From assembly GCF_003987855.1 (NCBI RefSeq), contig NZ_RXIZ01000013.1, forward strand, positions 143,746 through 207,745: DNA of 64,000 nucleotides. Reading direction: 5' to 3'. The stretch's first letter is position 1. Every line of letters begins with the position of its first letter. The notes below the pieces were generated by a model, which saw only the letters and a list, made by a program, of their open reading frames with translations, did not search any database and was not told where the DNA came from. Source of the stretch: Hyphomicrobium sp. Lineage in GTDB: Bacteria > Pseudomonadota > Alphaproteobacteria > Rhizobiales > Hyphomicrobiaceae. A program made the translations under genes and the position numbers. Below are positions 34,873 to 43,526 of this stretch, piece by piece.

Positions 34873-36585
34873 GTGGCAAGATGTGGGAGCTTCTTTATGA
34901 CTCGCGACGCCACGGGCGCCTTGCGATTTGGCACTGGAACAACTGCAGCTGTCGTGACCCTTATGGCAACAAGCTATCTGGTGCTGTCGGGTACCAGCGC
35001 TCGACCTCAGTCCAGCGAATCCACCACTGAGATCAGCAATGCGGGAGGTTGGGTCACGACGGCGTCGAGCACGGATGCGGTGGCTCCATCAACGCAACAG
35101 CAGAGGAATAGAAACGAGACCATCGTGCCCAAGCAGTATCTAGGCGGCGACGTTAAGGCAGGAGGCAATCAAGAGGCATCGGCGAAGAACGCCAAGAGCG
35201 GTGAAAAGAAGAGGTCGTCCACCAAGGGCGCGTTCCGAGATGATCCGAAATACTCGAAGAAATACGATGCAGCAGGACAAACTGACATCTACGGCGGCAA
35301 GACGGCTGTGGAGCCGCCGCGGCCGCTGCTCGAGATCGGACGCGAGCAATATACTTCCGGCATTTACGACGAGAGCAGCACCCTGTTCGGAAAGCTCAAT
35401 CCGCTTTTGCCGGGTTTGTCCGTTTACGGCGATTGGCGGACAGCCATGGCCTACAATAGCAACAACGGCAAGGACATCGCCCAAGTCGCGACGCGGCTCA
35501 ATCTGGATGTCGACCTCAAGATAACCGCAACGGAACGCATTCACGCGTTCTTTACGCCGTTTCAGGATGGCAACGCGAAGTTCACCCGCTTCGAGTTCAG
35601 CGGTGGCGATGGCGATGGAAGGTTTACCGATGAACTCGATTTCGACCCTCAAACGCTGTTCTTCGAGGGCGATCTGGGTTCAATCTATTCAGGCGTTTCT
35701 GGCAAGTATGCGGGTTTCGATCTGCCCTTCACGGTAGGTCTCTTCCCGCTATTCCTGCAAAACGGAATTTGGGCCAACGATGCTATCCTTGGCGGAGCGG
35801 TAACGTTTCCCGCCAAAAACTCATCTACGTTGGGGCTGTCGAACTATGACCTCACGTTCTTTGCAGCGTTCGACAACGTCGATAATGCAAGCTTGATTGG
35901 CGTCAACGGCAAGGTCGACAATGATCACGCCAATCTTTTCGGCGTGACGACCTTTGTGGACGCCTTTAACGGTTACGTCGAGGCCGGTTATGGGTTCATT
36001 CAAGGTACAGGCGCGTTCGACAATGTGGAACAACACTTTCTCACGGCCGCTTACAGCAGGCGCTACGCGAACACGATTTCAAACTCGACACGCCTTTTCG
36101 CCAACTTTGGAGATGATGGCCACGGCAATGGCGACGGATTTGCGTTCATTTCCGAGAACAGCTTGATCTCGCCGCTTCCTCTTACGCTTCTGCCCTACGC
36201 AAACTTCTTTGTCGGGGTTGGAAACCCTGAGCCGCTCGTCGACGGCAATAACGCAGGCATTTTGAAGAACGTCGGCATCAACTTTGAGACTGACGCATTG
36301 ACCGGGTATCCGAAGCTCGACGACACAGCGTCCAATACCTTTGGCGGCGCGCTCGGGGTTGAGTATCTCTTCAACCTTGATCAGCAGCTGGTGTTCGAGG
36401 TCGCGACGGTTCAGCCATTCGAAAACGATGGCATCGGCGCTAAGGCAGCTCAATACGGCTTCGGCGTTCGTTATCAGATTCCGATCACGAGATCCTGGTT
36501 GTTCCGAGCTGATGCAACTTATCAGATTCAGGAAGGGCAAGACGACAACTTCGGTTTCCGTACTGAGTTGCGAAGCAAGTTCTAG
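34873..36585 (+). CDS. Outer-membrane beta-barrel protein
   Basis: The 570-residue product has an N-terminal hydrophobic export segment (about residues 20-45), a polar approximately 100-residue linker rich in Lys/Ser/Gln, and then from about 145 alternating amphipathic strands (LSVYGDWRTAMAYNS, GYVEAGYGFIQG, FGVRYQIP) ending in LRSKF. A C-terminal Phe is the normal outer-membrane targeting signal. Strand count is roughly 16-20 by eye. Starts at 34873 or the nearby ATG at 34897 are possible. It follows the pentaheme gene in the same direction. It may be a pore or a porin sheath for a cytochrome, but no sequence feature identifies MtrB/PioB. It converges on the TauE-like gene 12 bases downstream. 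Confidence 0.75.
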   Translation: MARCGSFFMTRDATGALRFGTGTTAAVVTLMATSYLVLSGTSARPQSSESTTEISNAGGWVTTASSTDAVAPSTQQQRNRNETIVPKQYLGGDVKAGGNQEASAKNAKSGEKKRSSTKGAFRDDPKYSKKYDAAGQTDIYGGKTAVEPPRPLLEIGREQYTSGIYDESSTLFGKLNPLLPGLSVYGDWRTAMAYNSNNGKDIAQVATRLNLDVDLKITATERIHAFFTPFQDGNAKFTRFEFSGGDGDGRFTDELDFDPQTLFFEGDLGSIYSGVSGKYAGFDLPFTVGLFPLFLQNGIWANDAILGGAVTFPAKNSSTLGLSNYDLTFFAAFDNVDNASLIGVNGKVDNDHANLFGVTTFVDAFNGYVEAGYGFIQGTGAFDNVEQHFLTAAYSRRYANTISNSTRLFANFGDDGHGNGDGFAFISENSLISPLPLTLLPYANFFVGVGNPEPLVDGNNAGILKNVGINFETDALTGYPKLDDTASNTFGGALGVEYLFNLDQQLVFEVATVQPFENDGIGAKAAQYGFGVRYQIPITRSWLFRADATYQIQEGQDDNFGFRTELRSKF

Positions 36586-36597
36586 AGTGAATGGACG

Positions 36598-37302
36598 TCA
36601 TAGCCGGCAAAACGCAGGGAAACTCGACCACGGCGCATAGACGCTCGCAACACCGGCGAGTGCGAGCGCAATCCCTGCAGCAACGCGGACTTGTCGCTTG
36701 CCGTTGATCGTGCGCAAGAACGTCAACCCGCTGGCGGCGGCGACGACGGCTGGCAGGGTGCCGACACCAAAGCCCGTCATGAACAGAAACCCGCGTAGCG
36801 CCGAACCCGTCAGAGACGAGAAGAAAACGGCTCCGTAGAGCATCGGACAGGCGTTGAGGCCCCAGATGATGCCCAACGCGTATGGTCCCGCGATCCTTCT
36901 GTGTCTCAACGGTTCGAGGGCCGTCCCGGCCATCTGGCCGAGGTAGGAAGCCGCGCGGTCGAGGAATACTATCGTCGGCATCACGCCTGCGAGCACAAGG
37001 CCCATCCACATGAGCGAAACGGCAGCGGCCCATTGCATCATCTCGAAGCTTATGCCACCGCGTTTCGCAGCAAGTCCGGCGCCCATCGCGCCACCCACGG
37101 CGCCCAGAACGGCGTAGGTCGTCACCCTGCCTGCTTGCAGGAGCGATAATTGCGCATAGCGTTGTCGCGGTGTGGTTGCGTCAAGCAATAAGAGCGCGCC
37201 GCAAGCGATACCACCACACATGGCCGCGCAGTGAAGGCTGCTTGCCAGCCCAAAAGCGATGCCGGATATCAGCGTTTCAAGCATGGCGATCGCCGGATTC
37301 AT
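36598..37302 (-). CDS. TauE/SafE-like membrane protein of the cbb3 assembly cluster
   Basis: The 234-residue protein has about six transmembrane helices and the SLHCAAMCGGIACG motif typical of the COG2836 sulfite-exporter-like proteins that sit next to ccoGHIS. Members are suggested to take part in copper or heme delivery to cbb3 oxidase. The Cys/His/Met-containing first helix (HCAAMCGG) fits metal handling. It overlaps the end of ccoS by 26 bases, so it belongs to the same transcript. Function is inferred from family and position. Confidence 0.85.
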   Translation of the reverse strand: MNPAIAMLETLISGIAFGLASSLHCAAMCGGIACGALLLLDATTPRQRYAQLSLLQAGRVTTYAVLGAVGGAMGAGLAAKRGGISFEMMQWAAAVSLMWMGLVLAGVMPTIVFLDRAASYLGQMAGTALEPLRHRRIAGPYALGIIWGLNACPMLYGAVFFSSLTGSALRGFLFMTGFGVGTLPAVVAAASGLTFLRTINGKRQVRVAAGIALALAGVASVYAPWSSFPAFCRL

Positions 37303-37465
37303 CCTGCGACGATAACGTTTTTGTGGGCTCGCCGTCCTCGATGGCGCGCCAACCCGCGCCTTCGAGATCTTCGAATTGTCCGCTGCGAAGCGCCCATAGA
37401 AAGCCAGCGAGTCCCATGAGCCCGAGTGTCAGGGCTGCCGGCATGAGCCAGGCGAGAGATGTCAT
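37277..37465 (-). CDS. ccoS: cbb3 oxidase maturation protein CcoS
   Basis: The 62-residue protein has a single N-terminal transmembrane helix (SLAWLMPAALTLGLMGLAGFLWAL) followed by the RSGQFEDLEGAGWRAI segment that marks CcoS/FixS. It is needed for incorporation of heme and copper cofactors into CcoN. Its start overlaps the ccoI stop by four bases. Confidence 0.93.
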   Translation of the reverse strand: MTSLAWLMPAALTLGLMGLAGFLWALRSGQFEDLEGAGWRAIEDGEPTKTLSSQDESGDRHA

Positions 37466-39696
37466 TGAGCGCTCCTCGCCGGCTTTAAACGTAACTTCTT
37501 GGTTCTAAGCCGGACCGCATTAGCCGTAACCACGATCGACGAGGTCGACATGGCGAGCGCCGCGACCAGGGGTGTTACGTGCCCAAGCATCGCGATCGGC
37601 ACGAATACGAGGTTATAGCCAATGGCGATTGCAAAGTTCTGCAGGGCCATCTGGCGTGCGGCTTGCGCCACCATCATCGTTTCGATAACGGATCCCAGCC
37701 GGTCGCCTTGGAATACCGCATCGGCGGTCGCCTGGCTGATGTCGACGGCCGATGCGGGTGAAATCGAGGCAAATCCTGCGGCGAGGGCTGGAGCATCGTT
37801 CAATCCGTCGCCGACCATCAGAGGTTTGCGTCCCTCGGCGCGCAGATCGCCTATCCTTGTCAACTTCTCGGAGGGACGCAGGGCTGCGCGCCATTGGGAA
37901 ATTTCGCAGGCAGAGGCGGCACGTTCCACCGCTCCCGGGCGATCTCCGGACAGCAATTCGATTTGGTACCCTGCGCTTCGCAGGTTCTGCACGGTTTCGC
38001 GTGCATCGGGGCGAATCTGATCGATGAAGCGGAAGCCGGTAAGTTCGCCGTCTCTCGAGCTGTACCATAGGGACGCTTCAGGGTTCTGGTCGACGTTTGC
38101 ACCGACCCACTGCGCCGATCCGAGCCGTTCTTCTACGTCGTTTTCAACATGGGAGAGACCACAGCCTGGAACTTCCTGGACGTCCTCGATCGCTTCAATT
38201 GCAATGTGCCGGTCGCGCGCAGATCGGACCAAGGCCTGGGCGTAGGGATGGCGGCTTGTGATCGCGAGGCTCGCCGCGCGAGACAGAACAGCGCGATCGA
38301 CCGACTGATCTTCGATCAGCGTAATCTGCGCGAGAGTAAGCGTGCCGGTCTTGTCGAAAACGACGCAATCGACCTCGCTCATACGCTCTAGACCATCAGC
38401 TGCTTTGACGATGATTCCGCGACCAAACAAGCGACTCATGGCGGCGACCTGCACGGCCGGTACGGCGAGCGCCAGCGCGCAAGGGCACGTTATGATCAAC
38501 ACAGCAATGGCGTGCGTCAGCGAAAGCTCCCATCCGCTTCCCATGATCATCCATGAGGCGAACGTGAGCAGGCCGAGAATGTGTACGGCAGGCGCGTAGA
38601 ACCGGGCTGCTCTATCAGCTAGTCGCACGTAGCGCCCGCGGCTCTGTTCGGCCGCTGTCATCAGCCGGCCGATCTCAGCCAGAAGCGTGTTTTCGTCAGA
38701 TGAGGTGATGGAGATGAGGAGTGCCCCACCGCCGTTCACGGTTCCCGCGTGAACATGGCTGCCGACGGCAACCGTCCGTGGGACGGTTTCGCCGGTGATC
38801 AGGCTTTCGTCGATCTCGCTCGTTCCAGTGATGACGTTGCCGTCGCCCGGAATACGCTCTCCGGCCGCCACCATCACGCGCATTCCAGGAGTCAGGGCGC
38901 GAGCAGAGAGAGACTTCGCGGTTCCGTCCTCCGACACGACGGTGGCCGTCATTGCGCGAAGGCTCAGCAAATTCTCTGCGGCACCTCGCGCGCGCACGCG
39001 CATGCTCTCATCGAGCGCGCGCCCAATCAGGAGAAAAAAGACGAGGGTCGTGGCGGCGTCGAAATAGACTTGTTCCGATCCGCGTATTGTCTGGAACAGG
39101 CTCATTCCCGTTGCGAGCAGCACGCCCAGGGAAATCGGAACATCCATGTTCAGGCGGTGCGCCTTGAGTGCTGCCAAGGCGGAGCGGAAAAACGGTTGGC
39201 CGGCGTAGGCGATTGCGGGAAGCGCAATCAGTGCCGATACCCAATGGAAAAGATCGCGTACCGAATTGTCCATATCGGATACTTCGCCCGACCAGACCGA
39301 TACGGATAGCAGCATGATATTGGCTGCCGCAAAGCCCGCCACGCCGAGACGCGGGATGAGTTCACCGGTGCGATTGCGCGAGGCGGCGGTGTCCATGCCC
39401 TCGATGAGCTCGGCTGCCGTGTAGCCGACTCGCCGCAACGATGAGACAAGATCGGAGGCGTCGGGATGAATATCGTCCCCTTGACGGCGAACCATGACGG
39501 TCACGCGCCTCAGGGCGAGATTGGCTCGTGCGGCGGTCACACCCCGAACACTTTGTAGCGCCGTTTCGATAATGCGAATGCAGCTGCCGCATACGATGTC
39601 GGGAACTGAAAGCGTTATCGTCTCACATGTCGTCGCCGCGTCTTTCTCGCGCTCGCTCGATGGGAGCGGGGGTGTTGCGATCAGGGCTGCTTCCAT
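37462..39696 (-). CDS. ccoI: Copper-transporting P1B-type ATPase CcoI/FixI
   Basis: CcoI is an inner-membrane copper ATPase that supplies copper for assembly of the CcoN CuB site. The 744-residue protein has an N-terminal metal-binding domain with VCGSCIRIIE (C-x2-C), eight transmembrane helices, the CPC copper motif (IITCPCALALAVP), the phosphorylation motif DKTGTLT and the hinge GDGLNDAPAL. The end overlaps ccoS and the start overlaps ccoH by 16 bases. FixI homologues are close to CopA2 and are distinguished from detoxification ATPases by this context. Confidence 0.95.
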   Translation of the reverse strand: MEAALIATPPLPSSEREKDAATTCETITLSVPDIVCGSCIRIIETALQSVRGVTAARANLALRRVTVMVRRQGDDIHPDASDLVSSLRRVGYTAAELIEGMDTAASRNRTGELIPRLGVAGFAAANIMLLSVSVWSGEVSDMDNSVRDLFHWVSALIALPAIAYAGQPFFRSALAALKAHRLNMDVPISLGVLLATGMSLFQTIRGSEQVYFDAATTLVFFLLIGRALDESMRVRARGAAENLLSLRAMTATVVSEDGTAKSLSARALTPGMRVMVAAGERIPGDGNVITGTSEIDESLITGETVPRTVAVGSHVHAGTVNGGGALLISITSSDENTLLAEIGRLMTAAEQSRGRYVRLADRAARFYAPAVHILGLLTFASWMIMGSGWELSLTHAIAVLIITCPCALALAVPAVQVAAMSRLFGRGIIVKAADGLERMSEVDCVVFDKTGTLTLAQITLIEDQSVDRAVLSRAASLAITSRHPYAQALVRSARDRHIAIEAIEDVQEVPGCGLSHVENDVEERLGSAQWVGANVDQNPEASLWYSSRDGELTGFRFIDQIRPDARETVQNLRSAGYQIELLSGDRPGAVERAASACEISQWRAALRPSEKLTRIGDLRAEGRKPLMVGDGLNDAPALAAGFASISPASAVDISQATADAVFQGDRLGSVIETMMVAQAARQMALQNFAIAIGYNLVFVPIAMLGHVTPLVAALAMSTSSIVVTANAVRLRTKKLRLKPARSAQ

Positions 39697-40184
39697 AGCC
39701 GCGCCTTTGAACGATAGACCACATTTTCAGGCTTAGCGTCCGTTTCGCTGACGAAGAATGAGAGGTCCCAGGTGCCTGGGGACAAATCGGTGAGATTGAC
39801 GCGATAGGTGCCGGAACCGATTTCATTGAAGATGATGGCGCGGTCTGCTCTGTCCGTGGCAGGGCGACCGACCGAGCCCTTGACACTCAGGCCGCTAAGG
39901 CCGTGACCGTCGCGGTCTTTCAGCGTCGTGCTGAAGATGCCAGTTGAGGTGTCAAACTTCGACTCTTCCGTCCAGCTGAGTTGATCCTGCTGGCGTTGCT
40001 GGGCGATGCGCTGATTGTAATGAAGGCCAGTGCGATATGCATCCGGCGTGTCGCCACCAAACGTCGAGATCGCATCGTAGATCATCACGCCGTTGACAGC
40101 CGTAACCGTCAAAAAAAATGCGATCATTCCGAACAGGACATGCCAGCCGTTGATGCCACCGGTTACCGCAAGAGTTTGCTTCAT
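39681..40184 (-). CDS. ccoH: cbb3 oxidase assembly protein CcoH/FixH
   Basis: The 167-residue protein has one N-terminal transmembrane helix (WHVLFGMIAFFLTVTAVNGVMIYDA) and a periplasmic beta-sandwich domain with DLSPGTWDLSFFV. This is the FixH family, which interacts with CcoP during oxidase assembly. The start overlaps the ccoG stop by four bases. Confidence 0.93.
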   Translation of the reverse strand: MKQTLAVTGGINGWHVLFGMIAFFLTVTAVNGVMIYDAISTFGGDTPDAYRTGLHYNQRIAQQRQQDQLSWTEESKFDTSTGIFSTTLKDRDGHGLSGLSVKGSVGRPATDRADRAIIFNEIGSGTYRVNLTDLSPGTWDLSFFVSETDAKPENVVYRSKARLWKQP

Positions 40185-41671
40185 GATCCTGGCCCACTGA
40201 ATGTCGTTGCGCGCGATGTTTCACGTCCAGTCGACATATCCCGCACGGTGACCAAAATGGGAGTGGAATCTCCCTTTAGTTCTTTGCGTTCCCCGGGGCC
40301 AATCGAAAGGAAGAATTTCACGGCCCGGACTTCAGAAGGCTTTATGTCGATTACCGGATCTTGGCCCTCGAACTCCACGAACTGAAGCTTAGCACCCGGA
40401 ACGCCCGTGGCGGATATCCTGAAGCTCTTCGCCGTCTCCGTCTTGTTGGTGATTTTAACCGTGTAGCCATTGCGAAGGCCGCCATTGCTGAGCGTAACGA
40501 ACAGAGGGTTGCGGTCGGGCGCCACGCTCACGATCGTGTCAGCGCGGTTGAGAAGCGACCACAGCATCAAGCCGCCAACGGCTGCGATCAACGCGGAATA
40601 GAGGATCGTGCGCGGCCGCACGATTCGCCAACCGCTTCGTGGCTCCACGCTCGCGGTATCGAGGTTCGCCATCGTCGTGTAGGCGATCAGTCCGCGTGGT
40701 CGTCCGACACGATCCATGATTTCATCACATGCATCTATGCACAGAGCGCACTGGATGCAGGCGAGTTGAGCGCCGTCACGGATGTCGATTCCCGTCGGGC
40801 AAACGGACACGCACGCCTTGCAATCAACGCAGTCGCCGCGGCCTTCCCAGCTTTGCTCGCGTTTGTGGGAGCCACGCGGCTCGCCCCGAGCTTCACGATA
40901 AGAAATGAATAGTGAATCGTGGTCGAGCATGGCGCCCTGAATGCGCGGCCACGGACACATGTAAATGCACACCTGCTCGCGGGCCATGCCGCCGAGCAAG
41001 TAGGTGGTCAGGGTAAAGATGCCAAGAAAAGTGTAAGCGACTGGAGATGCCGTGCCGGAGATGAGTTCGCGCGCCAATGTCGGCGCGTCTTGGAAATAGA
41101 ACACGAACGCGCCACCGGTAGCGATGGCAATCATCATCCACGACAGATGCGTTGCAGATTTCTTCCAGAGCTTTTCAAACGTCCAGCTGCTCTGATCCAA
41201 ACGCATTCGCGCGTTGCGATCGCCTTGCCAGAAGCGTTCGACGGCGATCATCAAGTCGGTCCAGACCGTCTGCGGACAGGCGTATCCGCACCACATTCGG
41301 CCCGCGACTGCGGTGACTAGGAAAAGAGCGAGTGCGGAAAGGACGAGGACGCCCGTCACGTAGTAGAATTCCTGCGCCCAAATTTCGATCGGGCCAATCA
41401 ACAGGCGCTGATTGGCGAAATCGAAGAGGAGTGCCTGGTCAGGGAGGCTCGGCCCGCGGTTCCATCGGATCCACGGCAGTATGTAGTAGATCGCCAACGT
41501 AACCGCGGTCACCGCCCATTTCACGTTTCGGAAGGTGCCGTGAGCTTCCTTGGGGTAAATCTTCTGGTGGGCGGCGTAGATGCTCGACGGCGCAGCGGTA
41601 TTCTTCGCGGCCGGAGCGTCGTCGTCTTTTTTGTCGGCGATGAACTTGTTAGGTCCGCCCATCAGTGTCAT
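40181..41671 (-). CDS. ccoG: cbb3 assembly ferredoxin-type protein CcoG/FixG
   Basis: CcoG is a membrane-bound iron-sulfur protein reported to act as a cupric reductase during cbb3 assembly. The 496-residue product has about five transmembrane helices, the conserved MWCGYACPQTVW and CIYMCPWPRIQGAML cysteine motifs, and a 2x[4Fe-4S] ferredoxin region (CVDCKACVSVCPTGIDI and CIQCALCIDACDEIMD). A C-terminal periplasmic Ig-like domain follows the last helix. The start overlaps the ccoP stop by four bases. Confidence 0.95.
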   Translation of the reverse strand: MTLMGGPNKFIADKKDDDAPAAKNTAAPSSIYAAHQKIYPKEAHGTFRNVKWAVTAVTLAIYYILPWIRWNRGPSLPDQALLFDFANQRLLIGPIEIWAQEFYYVTGVLVLSALALFLVTAVAGRMWCGYACPQTVWTDLMIAVERFWQGDRNARMRLDQSSWTFEKLWKKSATHLSWMMIAIATGGAFVFYFQDAPTLARELISGTASPVAYTFLGIFTLTTYLLGGMAREQVCIYMCPWPRIQGAMLDHDSLFISYREARGEPRGSHKREQSWEGRGDCVDCKACVSVCPTGIDIRDGAQLACIQCALCIDACDEIMDRVGRPRGLIAYTTMANLDTASVEPRSGWRIVRPRTILYSALIAAVGGLMLWSLLNRADTIVSVAPDRNPLFVTLSNGGLRNGYTVKITNKTETAKSFRISATGVPGAKLQFVEFEGQDPVIDIKPSEVRAVKFFLSIGPGERKELKGDSTPILVTVRDMSTGRETSRATTFSGPGS

Positions 41672-42603
41672 TTGGGCGCCTCGTGAGGTTCGTCTTTGTG
41701 CTCGGACTCGCCCTCCTCTTTTTTCGGTTCAGGCTTTCCACCACCGAGCGAATGGACGTAGAGCGTGACCATCTTGATCGAAACAGGATCTAGACGGCCG
41801 CCCCATGCCGGCATCATGCCGCCACGACCAGTTTCGATACTGTGCACGACGGCCTGTTGGCTGTTGCCATACAGCCAAATTGCGTCGGTCAGGTTGGGCG
41901 CACCGATCTCAGTGTTGCCCTTGGCGTCAGCGCCGTGGCAGGCCGCGCAGTTGTCTGCGAATATCGCTGATCCACGAGAGGCGGCAGCGGCATCGACGTC
42001 CAAGTGAGAAAGGGAGCGCACATAATTGGCGACGTCGTTGATTTGTGCGGGCTCGAGGATCTTATCGAGACCGAAGCGGGGCATGGCCGTGTCATGCGTT
42101 TTGGGATCACCCGACCTCGCACCGTGTGTAATGGTCGTTTCTATGCTCTCGAGATCGCCGCCCCAAAGCCAGTCGTCATCATTGAGGTTGGGATAGCCGA
42201 CCGCGCCCTGAGCCCCGCGGCCATGGCACGGCGCACAGTTGTCGCCGAAAATCGCGGCGCCGCCATCTCTCGCGAATTCGAAGAGCTCGGGATTCTTTTT
42301 AACCTCGGCAATAGGCATTGCCGCGATTGCGGTTCGGTATTTGTCCTGGGCCGCTTTTGCCGCCGCCGCATCCTTGGCGACCTGGTCCCGCTGGCTATAG
42401 CCGAACCAGCCTTTGGTATAGCCGTTGAAGGTTGGCCATGCGGGATAGACGATCCAGTAGCCGAATGCCCAGACGATGCAGGCGTAGAACGTATAGAGCC
42501 ACCATCGCGGAAGTGGCTTATTAAGTTCGGTCAGGTCGCCGTCCCAGACATGCCCGGTGGTCTCGGCACCTGTAACTTCATCGATGCGCTTATGGCTGGC
42601 CAT
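41668..42603 (-). CDS. ccoP: cbb3 oxidase diheme subunit CcoP/FixP
   Basis: CcoP carries electrons from periplasmic cytochromes to CcoO. The 311-residue protein has an N-terminal helix (WWLYTFYACIVWAFGYWIVYPAW) and two class-I cytochrome c domains with CAPCHGRG (about residue 129) and CAACHGAD (about 219), each followed by the Met-ligand region. The C-terminus is acidic and charged. It directly follows ccoQ with a four-base gap. Confidence 0.96.
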   Translation of the reverse strand: MASHKRIDEVTGAETTGHVWDGDLTELNKPLPRWWLYTFYACIVWAFGYWIVYPAWPTFNGYTKGWFGYSQRDQVAKDAAAAKAAQDKYRTAIAAMPIAEVKKNPELFEFARDGGAAIFGDNCAPCHGRGAQGAVGYPNLNDDDWLWGGDLESIETTITHGARSGDPKTHDTAMPRFGLDKILEPAQINDVANYVRSLSHLDVDAAAASRGSAIFADNCAACHGADAKGNTEIGAPNLTDAIWLYGNSQQAVVHSIETGRGGMMPAWGGRLDPVSIKMVTLYVHSLGGGKPEPKKEEGESEHKDEPHEAPK

Positions 42604-42607
42604 GGGA

Positions 42608-42775
42608 TCACTGCTTCTCTGTTTTATTGTCTTGTTCGATCGCCGCTTTCGCGATGTGATCGAACTTTGCTTTGTTCGAGGAGCGAAATGCGTAGACGAA
42701 GGCAGCCGCTAGCAGCGTCATGAAGATCGCCATCGAAACGAGCTGCGACAGCACCTGTGCTTCGTCGTAGGTCAT
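42608..42775 (-). CDS. ccoQ: cbb3 oxidase small subunit CcoQ/FixQ
   Basis: The 55-residue product starts at MTYDEAQVLSQLVSMAIFMT, has one transmembrane helix and a Lys/Glu-rich C-terminus, which is the FixQ pattern. It stabilises the CcoNOP complex. The frame stays open upstream into ccoO but that part is a shadow. The four-base spacing after ccoO fixes the start. Confidence 0.92.
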   Translation of the reverse strand: MTYDEAQVLSQLVSMAIFMTLLAAAFVYAFRSSNKAKFDHIAKAAIEQDNKTEKQ

Positions 42776-42779
42776 GTTT

Positions 42780-43514
42780 TCACCGAAGGTTCTGGCCGCT
42801 GGCGTCGAACTTCGTGAAGTCGACGAGCGTGCCCAACATCTGAAGATAAGCGACGACGGCATCGAGTTCTGTCGGCTGAACGTTGTCGCCGACCTGACCA
42901 TCGAATCGTCTCACCTGCGCCTTCGGATAGCGCTGAACCAAGGCCTTCGCCGAATCGGTGTCAGGCGATATTTGCGCAGATAAATCGGCTTTGGCGTTCG
43001 TCACCATTTCGTCTGTATAGGGCACCCCGATTTCCTGCAGGGTCTTCATCCGGGCGCCGATGTTGTCGTAGTTGAGCGGCGTCTTTTCCAGGAAAGGGTA
43101 GCCCGGCATGATCGAAGCCGGCACGACCGCACGCGGGTCGCGCATGTGTTCCACGTGCCAAGCGTCGGAATACTTTCCGCCGACACGAGCGAGGTCGGGG
43201 CCGTTTCGCTTTGATCCCCATTGGAAGGGGTGATCGTACATGCTCTCGGCCGCGAGCGAATAATGCCCGTAGCGCTCGATCTCGTCTCGTAGCGAACGGA
43301 TCATCTGGCTATGGCAGTTATAGCAGCCTTCGCGAACGTAGATGTCGCGTCCGGCCAATTCCAACGGCGAATACGGGCGCATGCCTTCGACTTTTTCGAT
43401 TGTCGACTGCAGCATGAAGAGCGGCGCGATCTCGACGATGCCGCCGATCGATACGACAATCAGCGCGCCGATCAGAAGGATGAGAGAGTTTTTCTCGAAA
43501 ACTGCGTGGTTCAT
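42780..43514 (-). CDS. ccoO: cbb3 oxidase monoheme subunit CcoO/FixO
   Basis: The 244-residue membrane-anchored cytochrome c has one N-terminal helix ([22 protein letters not shown]), heme motif CYNCHSQM (about residue 70), and the [19 protein letters not shown] and IMPGYPFL stretches supplying the Met ligand. Length is normal. It lies 12 bases after ccoN. Confidence 0.97.
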   Translation of the reverse strand: MNHAVFEKNSLILLIGALIVVSIGGIVEIAPLFMLQSTIEKVEGMRPYSPLELAGRDIYVREGCYNCHSQMIRSLRDEIERYGHYSLAAESMYDHPFQWGSKRNGPDLARVGGKYSDAWHVEHMRDPRAVVPASIMPGYPFLEKTPLNYDNIGARMKTLQEIGVPYTDEMVTNAKADLSAQISPDTDSAKALVQRYPKAQVRRFDGQVGDNVQPTELDAVVAYLQMLGTLVDFTKFDASGQNLR

Positions 43515-43526
43515 GATTCCCTCCCG

